Below, piece by piece: positions 9,654 through 20,432 of a DNA stretch of 64,000 nt. Made by a program: the position numbers and the translations under genes. Within the stretch, counting starts at the first letter, position 1, and every line of letters starts with the position of its first letter. The DNA lies in assembly GCA_964057225.1 (NCBI GenBank), contig OZ059898.1:13975767-14039766 (forward strand), in the 5' to 3' direction. This stretch comes from Auanema rhodensis (taxonomy: Eukaryota; Nematoda; Chromadorea; Rhabditida; Rhabditidae). The notes below the pieces were generated by a model, which searched no databases, was not told where the DNA came from, and saw only the letters and a program-made list of their open reading frames with translations.

Positions 9654-9998
9654 CGTTCCATTCGGACTCCCCATATATGTAGCTGAAGGGTTAGAGCCAG
9701 ACGACCAGAGGACCGAGGAATGGCTCCGCCTTCCCTCGTTCCCTTGGTCGGGAGTTCGCCTCTTAGCAAGCTCATGGACGGCTTGTAGTTTAGTCTTTAT
9801 ACTTATATTTATCTTATTGTATTGTATCTTTATCTTTGTATATTATTGTTGTAGTTTCATGCCAATAAATCTTTCTCTCTTTTATCTTATGATTGACCTT
9901 ATGCTCTTTATTCCTTACCGCTACACCAAGGAATACTATGCGCGTCATAGTATAAACTACAATGGTTTATATTATCGACGCAGGAGCATAACGGAACG
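9654..9998 (+). repeat. Gypsy family A left LTR
   Basis: 345 bp with inverted ends CGTTCC and GGAACG. AATAAA is present in 'catgccaataaatc'. It differs from the right LTR at two internal bases and in the last few bases. Confidence 0.9.
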
Positions 9999-10016
9999 TG
10001 GAGGTTCCACCTCGAA
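9999..10016 (+). promoter_or_regulatory. Primer-binding site of gypsy A (tRNA not identified)
   Basis: TGGAGGTTCCACCTCG follows directly after the LTR, the expected place for a sequence complementary to a tRNA 3' end. The same bases follow the left LTR of gypsy B. They could also fold with the LTR end (TGGAA with TTCCA). I could not name the primer tRNA. Confidence 0.55.
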
Positions 10017-10977
10017 CTCATCTTTTGAAAAAAAAAAAATTTTTTTTATTGTAAAAGTCCATTTTTGCATTCTAAATTATAAATTCCTCCACTTGAAACA
10101 ACAAAATGAAGGCGCCAATTTGTTTTAAGGTACAGATACAAGGGATCTCCCTTAAATGCGAGATAGGACCAATAAAAATTTTTGCCCACCGTCCTCAATT
10201 TAAAACCGTCTGAATGTCCACCCTTTTCTATATCGTATCTTGTACCGCTTCTCATGCCATTTTGAGGACGTTTGGATTGAAATAGAGGACAATTTCGCCA
10301 AACGAGAAATTATAATTGTTCACATTTTTTTTTTGGGCATAGAGAAGTTTGATTATTGGAACAAAAAGTTATAAGACGCGCGCAATTGATTATAGTTTGT
10401 ATATTTTGTGGTCAGGACTAGAATTTTGAAAAATTATTATATTCAGACGTAAAAGATCATTTTACATATTATTTTGCGGGAAACCAAAAACGGTTACATA
10501 AATTGAATATAAAAAGAGACCACACTAGTCCGAAAAAGCCTGGTAAATCTGCAATAAGACTTCTCAGCTCTTATTTGACAGTCAGGTCAAGTTGGCGGAA
10601 GCATAACTGCTACGGATTTTATCCCCGTAGATTATGTCACCTTCCTCAAATCATTTCGTTGTTTCAACTCATAAGATACCCCTTATTTCCTACAGTAATC
10701 CTAAGTAAATTGGAAATGTTTAAAAATAGACGTATTTTTCTCATTTTTTAAAAGAAATTCGCTTAGGAAAACGCACTTTTGCTTATTTTGATCAAGAAAA
10801 AGGACAGCCTTTTCAATAACTTTCCTCAAACCTCATTAGCATGCACAATGTCGAAAACATTTTGAGCAAAACATGCTATTTAAGGGAAAAGGAATGAGGA
10901 AAAGATTGCAAACATAAGTCCATTTTCTTGACGAAAACAGAGCAAAGTGCACAAAAATAAAAACACAGAGTACAAAC
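10017..10977 (+). other. Gypsy A 5' leader
   Basis: This non-coding leader is alignable by eye with 51235-51950 of gypsy B. Shared landmarks include 'aggcgccaa', 'acagatacaagggatctc', 'gtggtcaggactag' and 'accacactagtccgaaaaa'. Short ORFs in it are not conserved in the other copy. Confidence 0.6.
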
Positions 10978-10983
10978 TTTATT
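10978..10983 (-). terminator. AATAAA poly(A) signal of the antisense gene
   Basis: AATAAA on the minus strand begins 3 nt after the TGA stop of the antisense ORF at 10987. Confidence 0.5.
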
Positions 10984-10986
10984 CAG

Positions 10987-11531
10987 TCAATACCCATATT
11001 TGATTTGCAACCGAGTTCGAAACTCAGAGGCAAGAAACATAGGAGTTTCGCTCGCAATTAAATCTTCACTATATTCTAAACCTCGCGAAACCCTAAGTTC
11101 CAAACCAAATAATGAGTCATCATAAACAATATAGATTTTAAACAATAATCTATATAATAAATAATAATAAAAATGACTCTTTTCCTGGTACCAGGCCCAA
11201 GGACGTGCGGTTAATAAACCGGCCCTACCATTATATACATGAGCGCATAGATCAACTAAGCACCTTCGACCAACAAGCTCCACTTCGGGAGCTACATCTA
11301 CGAAGGTGGCAAAGTTTATATGGCCCTGCCCCAAATAATACATTTGGTGATCTTCGATAAACTAAAGTAATCAAATAATCAAACATAAAATGGAGATACA
11401 CAAACCATTAAAATTATATCAAGATTTGGCCTATAAGCCAAAACTCCTTCTCCATCGTACTCAACGATGGATTCGTATAATTTCCACAGGACATAAGTCA
11501 TGCCAGTGGGATTATAACGTTGGAAATCCAT
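10987..11531 (-). CDS. Antisense two-exon ORF inside gypsy A (168 aa, unknown function)
   Basis: Exon 1 is 11531-11400 (44 codons from an ATG preceded by an A-run). The intron is 11399-11362 (38 nt, GTATCT...ACTTTAG). Exon 2 is 11361-10987. Without splicing the upper frame stops just inside the intron and the lower one has TAG at the intron end; splicing joins them in phase 0. AATAAA lies 3 nt after the stop. The segment is absent from gypsy B, so it looks like a host gene or other cargo captured in antisense, where the element's own transcript would not have its intron removed. I recognise no domain; the C-terminal half has a Tyr/Leu-rich stretch that could be a further intron read through or a hydrophobic segment. 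A chance ORF cannot be excluded. Confidence 0.4.
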
Positions 11532-11817
11532 TTTTTTTTTCTTTCTTTTCTTTTCTTTTGTTTCTAACCTTAAAATAAATGTCCAAAGGCCGCAAAAGTA
11601 CAAAGGGGATGACATGAATAAAGTTTTTTTTAAAGATTCTAGAGCAGTAAGAAAACAAAATTAGAGGAAAGTGCAAGAGCGGATAAAAATAGTTTTTGCG
11701 AAGAGATAAACATCATTAACTATAATAAGCTTACGGTAGATAGGCGGAGTCAGATTCCTGGCCAGGATTTGAAAAACTCCCTCTCATTTACCCTCCGCAT
11801 CGCCCAGCAAAGCATGA

Positions 11818-12228
11818 CTATCCTATTGCTCCCGAATCTTTCTCTCTCCCAACACACATCTAAAAGAATCTTACGCACCTTACGTCAACATCCCACACGT
11901 AGCTCACCATTCTCGGTTTTTCCAAACCAAGAGTCCTATAAAGGTGGCCAAAAGATTCTCATCGGTTTTCCGAGCCCTTTACTCGTCCGATACCAACAGT
12001 GACGCTACTGTCGCAAGTCGTCGCAGAAGCCGTACCCGACTTCTTAGTGTTCAAATAGAAAAACCGCACCAACCAGCCGAGAAGCCGAAGCCGCAAGTCG
12101 ACCAGTTTTATACTCCCCGAGAAGGAACATATTCACCTTCTGACGACACCTACGAAGATCCGGACTTCATCAAAGCCGACGACAGAAAAAATTTTTATAT
12201 ACATTCTTTTCTTTTCTGTAAATTGTAA
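11818..12228 (+). pseudogene. Gag N-terminal fragment of gypsy A
   Basis: The frame matches the start of the gypsy B polyprotein, from the shared VNIPHVAHHSRFFQTKS segment through PREGTYSPSDDT to a Pro-Asp-Phe-Ile motif. At about 12178-12185 it jumps into sequence corresponding to the end of the B frame and its 3' region. Microhomology CGAC is seen at the join. The remaining codons to the stop are not gag. There is no in-frame ATG near the conserved start; the first candidate is a GTG at 11944. Confidence 0.8.
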
Positions 12229-12868
12229 AAGGAAAGTAACGGTGAATTAGAAAACTTTTTGATGAGAGATTAAGTGAGTAAACAACCAAAAATAAGGAAT
12301 AAGTGAAAATATAATAGAAATAAATGGCTACCGTAATCCTATACGACCGATAGAGATAAAATTTTGCGCTAAACTGAGCTCCATATGTATCTCCAGGAAG
12401 AGACGAACATTGGCAGGCGCCTAAGCCACACCCCATCTGAGTGGTAGCCTCCATTAGTACTCAAGGATTCATTCAGAGAGACATATGGAGACGAGTAAAT
12501 TATTAACTAAAATTATCCCCATCATCATTAGGATACGAGTAACCATGTAACCGAAATGTTTAATAATTCCTTAGTGTCTCACATAAATCACACATTCATG
12601 AAACAAAGAATTTTTTTTTATTACAGTACTACAATGACTAAATTTATTTTCTAATCCTCCGTTACAAAATAACATAAAACCTATTATTGTATTCAAATTC
12701 TATCTTAATACCATAAAGAAACCTATTAAAACTATTTATATATCTTTCTACATGTAGATTTTGAAACTTTTAAATTTATTTGTAAACTCCTAGACTCTAA
12801 AACTCAGCTACATATACACTAAAAACTCTTTATATCGCGCGGACGCGAAAAATCTTTGAAAAAGGGCA
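12229..12868 (+). other. Gypsy A 3' untranslated region
   Basis: It is homologous to 61373-62001 of gypsy B, with a shared block around 'gagtggtagcc' and 'attagtactc'. It ends in the polypurine tract GAAAAAGGG (12858-12866). No coding capacity is supported. Confidence 0.7.
12858..12866 (+). promoter_or_regulatory. Polypurine tract of gypsy A
   Basis: GAAAAAGGG lies 2 nt before the right LTR and is the same as in gypsy B. It is the expected plus-strand primer site. Confidence 0.75.
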
Positions 12869-13213
12869 CGTTCCATTCGGACTCCCCATATATGTAGCTG
12901 AAGGGTTAGAGCCAGACCACCAGAGGACCGAGGAATGGCTCCGCCTTCCCTCGTTCCCTTGGTCGGGAGTTCGCCTCTTAGCAAGCTCATGGACGGCTTG
13001 TGGTTTAGTCTTTATACTTATATTTATCTTATTGTATTGTATCTTTATCTTTGTATATTATTGTTGTAGTTTCATGCCAATAAATCTTTCTCTCTTTTAT
13101 CTTATGATTGACCTTATGCTCTTTATTCCTTACCGCTACACCAAGGAATACTATGCGCGTCATAGTATAAACTACAATGGTTTATATTATCGACGCAGGA
13201 GCATAACGTTCCA
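12869..13213 (+). repeat. Gypsy family A right LTR (altered end)
   Basis: 345 bp. The expected last bases GGAACG read GTTCCA, matching the array variant 'aacgttccacatcg'. It otherwise differs from the left LTR at two bases. Confidence 0.85.
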
Positions 13214-13269
13214 CATCGAAAATTCAAAAATGGACAAGCTCAAGTATTCTTAAAAAATGAAAAATGTAT

Positions 13270-13340
13270 GCTTTCGGGGGGAATCGAACCCCCGTCGAAT
13301 GCTTGGAAGGCATCCATGCTGACCATTACACCACGAACGC
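13270..13340 (-). tRNA. tRNA-Gly(UCC), variant
   Basis: C70 to A breaks acceptor pair 3:70. Confidence 0.75.
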
Positions 13341-13534
13341 TACGATGGCTCTTGAACTATTTGATTAGATGAGTTGACACATCTTTGACTTCATTGATAA
13401 TTACGAATGAAAAGCAGTAACATATTTTTTTCAAACGTTCCACATCGAAAATTCAAAAATGGACAAGCTCAAGTATTTTCAAAATCTTTGCAACATATTG
13501 CAATCAAATCGTTCACAAAAAATGAAAAATGTAT

Positions 13535-13605
13535 GCGTTCGGGGGGAATCGAACCCCCGTCGAATGCTTGGAAGGCATCCATGCTGACCATTACACCACG
13601 AACGC
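13535..13605 (-). tRNA. tRNA-Gly(UCC)
   Basis: Consensus copy. Confidence 0.93.
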
Positions 13606-13803
13606 TACGATGGCTCTTGAACTATTTGATTAGATGAGTTGACACATCTTTGACTTCATTGATAATTACGAATGAAAAGCAGTAACATATTTTTTTCAAA
13701 CGTTTCACATCAAAAATTCAAAAATGGACAAGCTCAAGTACTTTCAAAATCTTTGCAACATATTGCAAAACCTCAAACCATTCTTAAAAAATGAAAAATG
13801 TAT

Positions 13804-13874
13804 GCGTTCGGGGGGAATCGAACCCCCGTCGAATGCTTGGAAGGCATCCATGCTGACCATTACACCACGAACGC
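13804..13874 (-). tRNA. tRNA-Gly(UCC)
   Basis: Consensus copy. Confidence 0.93.
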
Positions 13875-14072
13875 TACAATAGGTTGTGAACTATTAGATT
13901 AGATGAGTTGACACATCTTTGACTTCATATATAATTACGAATGAAAAGCAGTAACATATTTTTTTCAAACGTTTCACATCAAAAATTCAAAAATGGACAA
14001 GCTCAAGTACTTTCAAAATCTTTGCAACATATTGCAAAACGTCAAACCATTCTTAAAAAATGAAAAATGTAT

Positions 14073-14143
14073 GCGTTCGGGGGGAATCGAACCCCCGTCG
14101 AATGCTTGGAAGGCATCCATGCTGACCATTACACCACGAACGC
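14073..14143 (-). tRNA. tRNA-Gly(UCC)
   Basis: Consensus copy. Confidence 0.93.
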
Positions 14144-14335
14144 TACGATGGCTCTTGAACTATTAGATTAGATGAGTTGGCACATCTTTGACTTCATTGA
14201 TAATTACGAATGAAAAGCAGAAACATATTTTTTCAACGTTTCACATCAAAAAATCAAAAATGGACAAGCTCAAGTATTTTCAAAATCTTTGCAACATATT
14301 GCAATCAAATCGTTCACAAAAAATGAAAAATGTAT

Positions 14336-14406
14336 GCGTTCGGGGGGAATCGAACCCCCGTCGAATGCTTGGAAGGCATCCATGCTGACCATTACACCAC
14401 GAACGC
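14336..14406 (-). tRNA. tRNA-Gly(UCC)
   Basis: Consensus copy. Confidence 0.93.
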
Positions 14407-14604
14407 TACAATAGGTTGTGAACTATTAGATTAGGTGAGTTGACACATCTTTGACTTCATTGATAATTACGAATGAAAAGCAGTAACATATTTTTTTCAA
14501 ACGTTTCACATCGAAAATTCAAAAATGGACAAGCTCAAGTACTTTCAAAATCTTTGCAACATATTGCAAAACGTCAAACCATTCTTAAAAAATGAAAAAT
14601 GTAT

Positions 14605-14675
14605 GCGTTCGGGGGAAATCGAACCCCCGTCGAATGATTGGAAGGCATCCATGCTGACCATTACACCACGAACGC
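14605..14675 (-). tRNA. tRNA-Gly(UCC), variant
   Basis: C61 to U in the T stem and B box; G39 to U opens the base of the anticodon loop. Confidence 0.7.
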
Positions 14676-14873
14676 TACAATAGGTTGTGAACTATTAGAT
14701 TAGATGAGTTGACACATCTTTGACTTCATTGATAATTACGAATGAAAAGCAGTAACATATTTTTTTCAAACGTTTCACATCGAAAATTCAAAAATGGACA
14801 AGCTCAAGTACTTTCAAAATCTTTGCAACATATTGCAAAACGTCAAACCATTCTTAAAAAATGAAAAATGTAT

Positions 14874-14944
14874 GCGTTCGGGGGAAATCGAACCCCCGTC
14901 GAATGATTGGAAGGCATCCATGCTGACCATTACACCACGAACGC
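14874..14944 (-). tRNA. tRNA-Gly(UCC), variant
   Basis: Same two changes (61, 39) as the copy at 14605. Confidence 0.7.
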
Positions 14945-15142
14945 TACGATGGCTCTTGAACTATTTGATTAGATGAGTTGACACATCTTTGACTTCATTG
15001 ATAATTACGAATGAAAAGCAGTAACATATTTTTTTCAAACGTTCCACATCGAAAATTCAAAAATGGACAAGCTCAAGTACTTTCAAAATCTTTGCAACAT
15101 ATTGCAAAACGTCAAACCATTCTTAAAAAATGAAAAATGTAT

Positions 15143-15213
15143 GCGTTCGGGGGGAATCGAACCCCCGTCGAATGCTTGGAAGGCATCCATGCTGACCATT
15201 ACACCACGAACGC
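15143..15213 (-). tRNA. tRNA-Gly(UCC)
   Basis: Consensus copy. Confidence 0.93.
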
Positions 15214-15407
15214 TACGATGGCTCTTGAACTATTTGATTAGATGAGTTGACACATCTTTGACTTCATTGATAATTACGAATGAAAAGCAGTAACATATTT
15301 TTTTCAAACGTTTCACATCAAAAATTCAAAAATGGACAAGCTCAAGTATTTTCAAAATCTTTGCAACATATTGCAATCAAATCATTCACAAAAAATGAAA
15401 AATGTAT

Positions 15408-15478
15408 GCGTTCGGGGGGAATCGAACCCCCGTCGAATGCTTGGAAGGCATCCATGCTGACCATTACACCACGAACGC
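15408..15478 (-). tRNA. tRNA-Gly(UCC)
   Basis: Consensus copy. Confidence 0.93.
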
Positions 15479-15676
15479 TACGATGGCTCTTGAACTATTT
15501 GATTAGATGAGTTGACACATCTTTGACTTCATTGATAATTACGAATGAAAAGCAGTAACATATTTTTTTCAAACGTTCCACATCGAAAATTCAAAAATGG
15601 ACAAGCTCAAGTACTTTCAAAATCTTTGCAACATATTGCAAAACGTCAAACCATTCTTAAAAAATGAAAAATGTAT

Positions 15677-15747
15677 GCGTTCGGGGGGAATCGAACCCCC
15701 GTCGAATGCTTGGAAGGCATCCATGCTGACCATTACACCACGAACGC
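15677..15747 (-). tRNA. tRNA-Gly(UCC)
   Basis: Consensus copy. Confidence 0.93.
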
Positions 15748-15941
15748 TACGATGGCTCTTGAACTATTTGATTAGATGAGTTGACACATCTTTGACTTCA
15801 TTGATAATTACGAATGAAAAGCAGTAACATATTTTTTTCAAACGTTTCACATCAAAAATTCAAAAATGGACAAGCTCAAGTATTTTCAAAATCTTTGCAA
15901 CATATTGCAATCAAATCATTCACAAAAAATGAAAAATGTAT

Positions 15942-16012
15942 GCGTTCGGGGGGAATCGAACCCCCGTCGAATGCTTGGAAGGCATCCATGCTGACCATTA
16001 CACCACGAACGC
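15942..16012 (-). tRNA. tRNA-Gly(UCC)
   Basis: Consensus copy. Confidence 0.93.
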
Positions 16013-16210
16013 TACGATGGCTCTTGAACTATTTGATTAGATGAGTTGACACATCTTTGACTTCATTGATAATTACGAATGAAAAGCAGTAACATATTTT
16101 TTTCAAACGTTCCACATCGAAAATTCAAAAATGGACAAGCTCAAGTACTTTCAAAATCTTTGCAACATATTGCAAAACGTCAAACCATTCTTAAAAAATG
16201 AAAAATGTAT

Positions 16211-16281
16211 GCGTTCGGGGGGAATCGAACCCCCGTCGAATGCTTGGAAGGCATCCATGCTGACCATTACACCACGAACGC
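16211..16281 (-). tRNA. tRNA-Gly(UCC)
   Basis: Consensus copy. Confidence 0.93.
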
Positions 16282-16475
16282 TACGATGGCTCTTGAACTA
16301 TTTGATTAGATGAGTTGACACATCTTTGACTTCATTGATAATTACGAATGAAAAGCAGTAACATATTTTTTTCAAACGTTTCACATCAAAAATTCAAAAA
16401 TGGACAAGCTCAAGTATTTTCAAAATCTTTGCAACATATTGCAATCAAATCATTCACAAAAAATGAAAAATGTAT

Positions 16476-16546
16476 GCGTTCGGGGGGAATCGAACCCCCG
16501 TCGAATGCTTGGAAGGCATCCATGCTGACCATTACACCACGAACGC
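16476..16546 (-). tRNA. tRNA-Gly(UCC)
   Basis: Consensus copy. Confidence 0.93.
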
Positions 16547-16744
16547 TACGATGGCTCTTGAACTATTTGATTAGATGAGTTGACACATCTTTGACTTCAT
16601 TGATAATTACGAATGAAAAGCAGTAACATATTTTTTTCAAACGTTCCACATCGAAAATTCAAAAATGGACAAGCTCAAGTACTTTCAAAATCTTTGCAAC
16701 ATATTGCAAAACGTCAAACCATTCTTAAAAAATGAAAAATGTAT

Positions 16745-16777
16745 GCGTTCGGGGGGAATCGAACCCCCGTCGAATGC
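16745..16777 (-). pseudogene. tRNA-Gly(UCC) split by the MULE (3' part)
   Basis: T arm, variable loop and part of the anticodon stem. The other part is 20969-21015, with GTCGAATGC duplicated on both sides. Confidence 0.93.
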
Positions 16778-16956
16778 GGTAAACTGACAAGTTTACCAAA
16801 CTTTAGGTTTACCAAACTAGGTTTACCATGCAATAGACAAGTTTACCATAGTTATATGGTATACCAGGTTTACCAGGTTTACCAAAGTATACCTAATATT
16901 AATTTATGAACACTTTACAAGGTTACCAAGTTTACCAAATTTATCAAGTATACCAA
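16778..16956 (+). repeat. MULE left terminal inverted repeat
   Basis: It differs at about three positions from the reverse complement of 20790-20968. It is packed with GTTTACC and GTATACC heptamers, likely transposase-binding subrepeats. Confidence 0.9.
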
Positions 16957-17507
16957 AATAGATTAAAAAGAGTTTTGAGTATTTTGAAGAAGTTTCCAGG
17001 TATAACAAACAAATACGATAAAGATATGAAAATGTAAGCTTTTTTTGAAATGATTGATGAGTAATTTTAAAAATATAAGTTTTAAAAAGATATAGTAAGA
17101 AAAGTCAAAATCTAAATCATCCTAATCTCAAAATTCTTGTAAACTGAAATAGAATCTATTATCAAAGAACCTTAATTCATATGAAATTTCTAAAATGTTT
17201 GAAGTAGACTAATATAGAACAATTAAATAAAAATAAATATTAATTTTTGACAAGATTGTCTTATAAGTGTTAAAAATATTGTTCATATTTAAGAAAAATG
17301 TAACATAAGTTCATTATAACGCGTGTTGAACCCTCCGGTATACCATATTAATGACACCTACCATCAATTGAATGACAATTGAGCGTCATATATAGTTCAT
17401 AAAAAAAGCAAAAATTGTGAACATCATCTAGAACATGAAAAATAATTTGATTTTATCAAACCAATTTTAAACTTCAAGTTTAACGCAACCTTCTCAATCT
17501 TTCAATC
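16957..17507 (+). other. MULE 5' region before the transposase
   Basis: AT-rich DNA with no coding pattern. It presumably contains the promoter; no element could be pinned down. Confidence 0.5.
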
Positions 17508-20398
17508 ATGAATGCTTTTGAACTTATTTTCGATAACAGCATTGCTGTTCTTGATTGCATGCCTGATTTATTGGGCATGCATCAGGGTAAAAATTTTTTC
17601 AGGATTTCAAAAAGACAATTTATTGTCTACAAGGATATCACTCGGGATATCTTTGTTCCATGGAACAGAAAAGGTCAGTTTTATATTTTCAAGTTTCTAT
17701 ATATAATTTGTTTCAGGAGGCAATGGTCTGCCTGCTATCAATAACAAGACCTCTTCGAGAGGTTGTAAACTGGTTGACGGGCAATACATCCTTTGCTCGA
17801 AGGATGAATGCGCCGAATACTCTTACAGAACAATCCGCTGTAAGAAACCAGATATGGATCTTACTAAAGAGGTTTTTTGTTGATTTAAGATATATAATTA
17901 ATTTTTGTTTTAGATTCATATGATTGTACAAGGCAAGGAAAAAATTGTTGAGCCGGTGCTTATCATTTATAACGTGCAGGTAGGTTCTCTTATTTTGCTT
18001 TTTGCTCTATGTACTATATTTAGGAATCTTTGGAAAATTTTGTGCCCGCTAAACAGAGAATCCTGCCCTCTGTCAGCATGGAAGTTAAAAATGTTCTGGA
18101 AAACAGAACAACAGCTGCTGCTAAGGAAGTGCTAAAAAATATGGAAATTAGCTCCAGTCAGGTATGGGTCTCATTTAATTCTGCATATCAGCACAAATTG
18201 CTTGCTATTTTTCTACATTTTTTTATTTTAGCTGACTAGTCTTGCCCGAAGTGTCAGCACCCACATCAAGTCGGGTACTGGCAAAAGATCGCCGAGCGAT
18301 GTCAATAAACTCGTTGATAGATTCGCGAATGCGAGTATGAAAGTGGAGCACATGGAACCAATCAAAGTGGAAAGAACAGGTTAAATTAAGTTTTTATCAA
18401 TTTAATAGTAATGATTTTTTAGATCGTGGTATTGCCTTCTGCCAGATTGTCGGATACCCGACGGCTTTCAAGCATTTTTGTGCTTGCTTGCCAACGGTTG
18501 AAGATATGAACGACCATCTTCGCTTTGTGGACAATCTCCAATACATGCCTAAACAGGAGGCAAAGGAAGCATTTGGTGAGTATTTTGTAATTGAGGCATT
18601 GAAACTTTTTTAATCTTCCAGTGCGAATTTTGAATCAAGTGAATGCTTCCGGAGCTCTACCAACAATAGGAAGTATCATAATGATTGATACTACATTTTC
18701 AATCAGTAGTGGCGAATACGTCACTCTAGCCCTCGGAGTTTCGGATATGTTCACGTAAGTATAGATTATATTAGTTACATCTTTTTTTATAATGTTAATT
18801 TAGGTCAAAAAAATCTGGTAAAAACGCTGGCATATTGCTTGCATGTATGGTACATAGTACCAAAAACGCTGGCAATCATGAAGCATTCTCGGCATATTTG
18901 AACAAAATGCTATCTCAATATGGAAGGAACAAAAAAGTAGCTGGTTTGTGCCATGATGGTGAAGATGCTTTTAAAGCATACAACACTGTAAGAAATTTTT
19001 TTACATAAGGTTTAATTGTTCTTTATTTTAGGGATCATTTTTAAAAGATGCTGTGCCGCTAAGATGTTCCGTGCACCGAATGGAGAATATAAAAAGCACA
19101 TTCGGCAAAGACGATGATGCTGAGAGAAAGGAACATATCCTACATAAACTATTCGGGAGAAAAAAAGAGGTATACTTGATATTGTTTTTGAACACTATTT
19201 TTATGTTTTAAGACTGAATATGGAACAATCATGAGGAAAGGGGCTTTATCGTCCCTAACTCGTGACGAATATGAGAAGAAAATGCAGGATATTATTATGA
19301 ATTGTGGAGAGAAAACTCGACAATGGTTTGTTTTATCAAAATTTTAACTAATGTTTTTTGGATTCAGGCTCATTGCTAATAAAGAAGATTTGTATCAAAC
19401 AAATAGTTTGATTCAAAAATTAAGAGCTGGGCAAAGCCAGCAATTTTTTTCCACTAACTTGCTAGAGTCGAGAAACGCTCAGTTAAAAGCAAGAATGCCT
19501 CATCCAATTCCTGCTCACCAGGTTTTAGAAAAAATGCTGCAAATACATGAAGGTAACTAAACTATTAAAAAAAAGAAAAAATTAATTTCATTATAGAAGA
19601 AATCAAAGATCGAATTGGAGCCATTCATCAGAAATCGGACAAACTGGCCACTCACTTTCATGTTGAGAACCATGAGTGGTTAGTAATGACACGTATTGAG
19701 AAAATGAACAAACTCAAACTTTTTGGTTTGAATGACTTCATTTTTGAAAATACGTTGTCGAACTATCCCTCATGGATGAGTGAGCCAGTAGGAACTAATA
19801 ATGCTGACGTGTTTTTCGAAACTGTTCAGCGTTTGGAGGTATTTCCTGCTGCAAAAGCGGGTATATATTTTACCAAAGACAGTACTGGAGCGTAAGCTGA
19901 GAAAATTCGTAATAAAGTTTATTATTAATTTTTCAGATTGGGATGCGTCAATGAAGTTAATAATGAGCTTGTATGCTCAAGCCCAGGATGTTCTCAGCGA
20001 AATTGTCCGAAACACGCTCTATGTCATCACAGGTTTCTTAAATTTATAGTACAATTAAGTATATTTTTGTTTCAGACTAGCTGTTTTCATATCATTGGAG
20101 AATGAAAATAAAAAAAATGCAATTGTTGAAAACCTGGAACGGAAAAGGAACGAGAGAACAGCAAGAGACGTGCAATCCGAGCAATTGAGACCAGCTGACG
20201 GGTCTAAATTCGATCAGAGACGATTTGGTTCGCAATTCTCCAAAACAAACCGTAAAAGAAACTACTATGACATGGAGTAAGTTTAACACTACTGATCCCG
20301 AAATAATTTTTTATTACAGTACGACAGCCGATTCAGATGAAGAGATTTTGATTCCAGGCCCATCAGGACAACAGGATCGCTACTACTCACTTTCATAA
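17508..20398 (+). CDS. MULE transposase (15 exons, 749 aa)
   Basis: Exons: 17508-17673, 17717-17871, 17914-17979, 18024-18161, 18232-18379, 18423-18575, 18622-18754, 18804-18987, 19032-19169, 19213-19325, 19368-19552, 19597-19891, 19937-20032, 20076-20276, 20320-20398. All 14 introns are GT-AG, mostly 41-48 nt, with TTTTAG or TTTCAG acceptors, and every junction keeps frame (2250 nt in total). Catalytic candidates are D298 (in IDTTFS), D371 (in CHDGEDAF) and E498 (in LLESRN), with the MULE-type C393-x2-H396 between the last two. A SWIM-like Cys/His cluster lies at 638-656 (C638, C643, C648, H651, C654, H655). The N terminus has four spaced cysteines (72, 82, 87, 97), perhaps a FLYWCH-like DNA-binding domain. 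No stop or frameshift occurs, so the enzyme may be active. The start at 17508 is the only ATG whose frame joins exon 2. Confidence 0.88.
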
Positions 20399-20426
20399 AG
20401 TGCCGTAGCTACAAAAATCGGATATT

Positions 20427-20432
20427 AATAAA
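20427..20432 (+). terminator. Poly(A) signal of the MULE transposase
   Basis: AATAAA 29 nt after the stop codon. Confidence 0.6.

Larger units (their letters stand above)
9654..13213 (+). mobile_element. Ty3/gypsy family A element, internally deleted, with antisense cargo gene
   Basis: 345-bp LTRs flank a 2870-bp interior, against about 10.8 kb in the related full element at 50852. The leader, the first ~78 gag codons and the 3' untranslated region are recognisably homologous to that element, but the rest of gag, env-like and pol is gone. About 600 bp with no counterpart in the full element (about 10980-11620) carries a minus-strand spliced ORF. A 4-bp target repeat CATC is seen at 9650-9653 and 13214-13217. 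The element cannot encode enzymes and would depend on others to move. Confidence 0.88.
13214..16777 (-). repeat. tRNA-Gly array, block 2 (13 full copies)
   Basis: Units of 263-269 bp. The first unit has lost about 45 bp of spacer (after 13250). From about 15030 the units alternate between two spacer forms with a 534-bp period (tRNA starts 15143, 15677, 16211, 16745 against 15408, 15942, 16476). The block ends inside a tRNA gene at the MULE. Confidence 0.93.

Noticed and set aside
9817..10128. ORFs inside gypsy LTRs (9817, 12808, 13032, 49323, 49580)
   Set aside because: They cross LTR ends into flanking DNA and differ only by what lies next to each LTR.
12170..12454. 94-residue minus-strand ORF over the gypsy A deletion junction
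   Set aside because: It spans a deletion scar and non-coding 3' region; no counterpart in gypsy B.
17591..17606. A possible 16-nt intron (gtaaaaattttttcag) in the first exon of the MULE transposase
   Set aside because: Too short to splice, and the unspliced frame from the ATG at 17508 joins exon 2 correctly.
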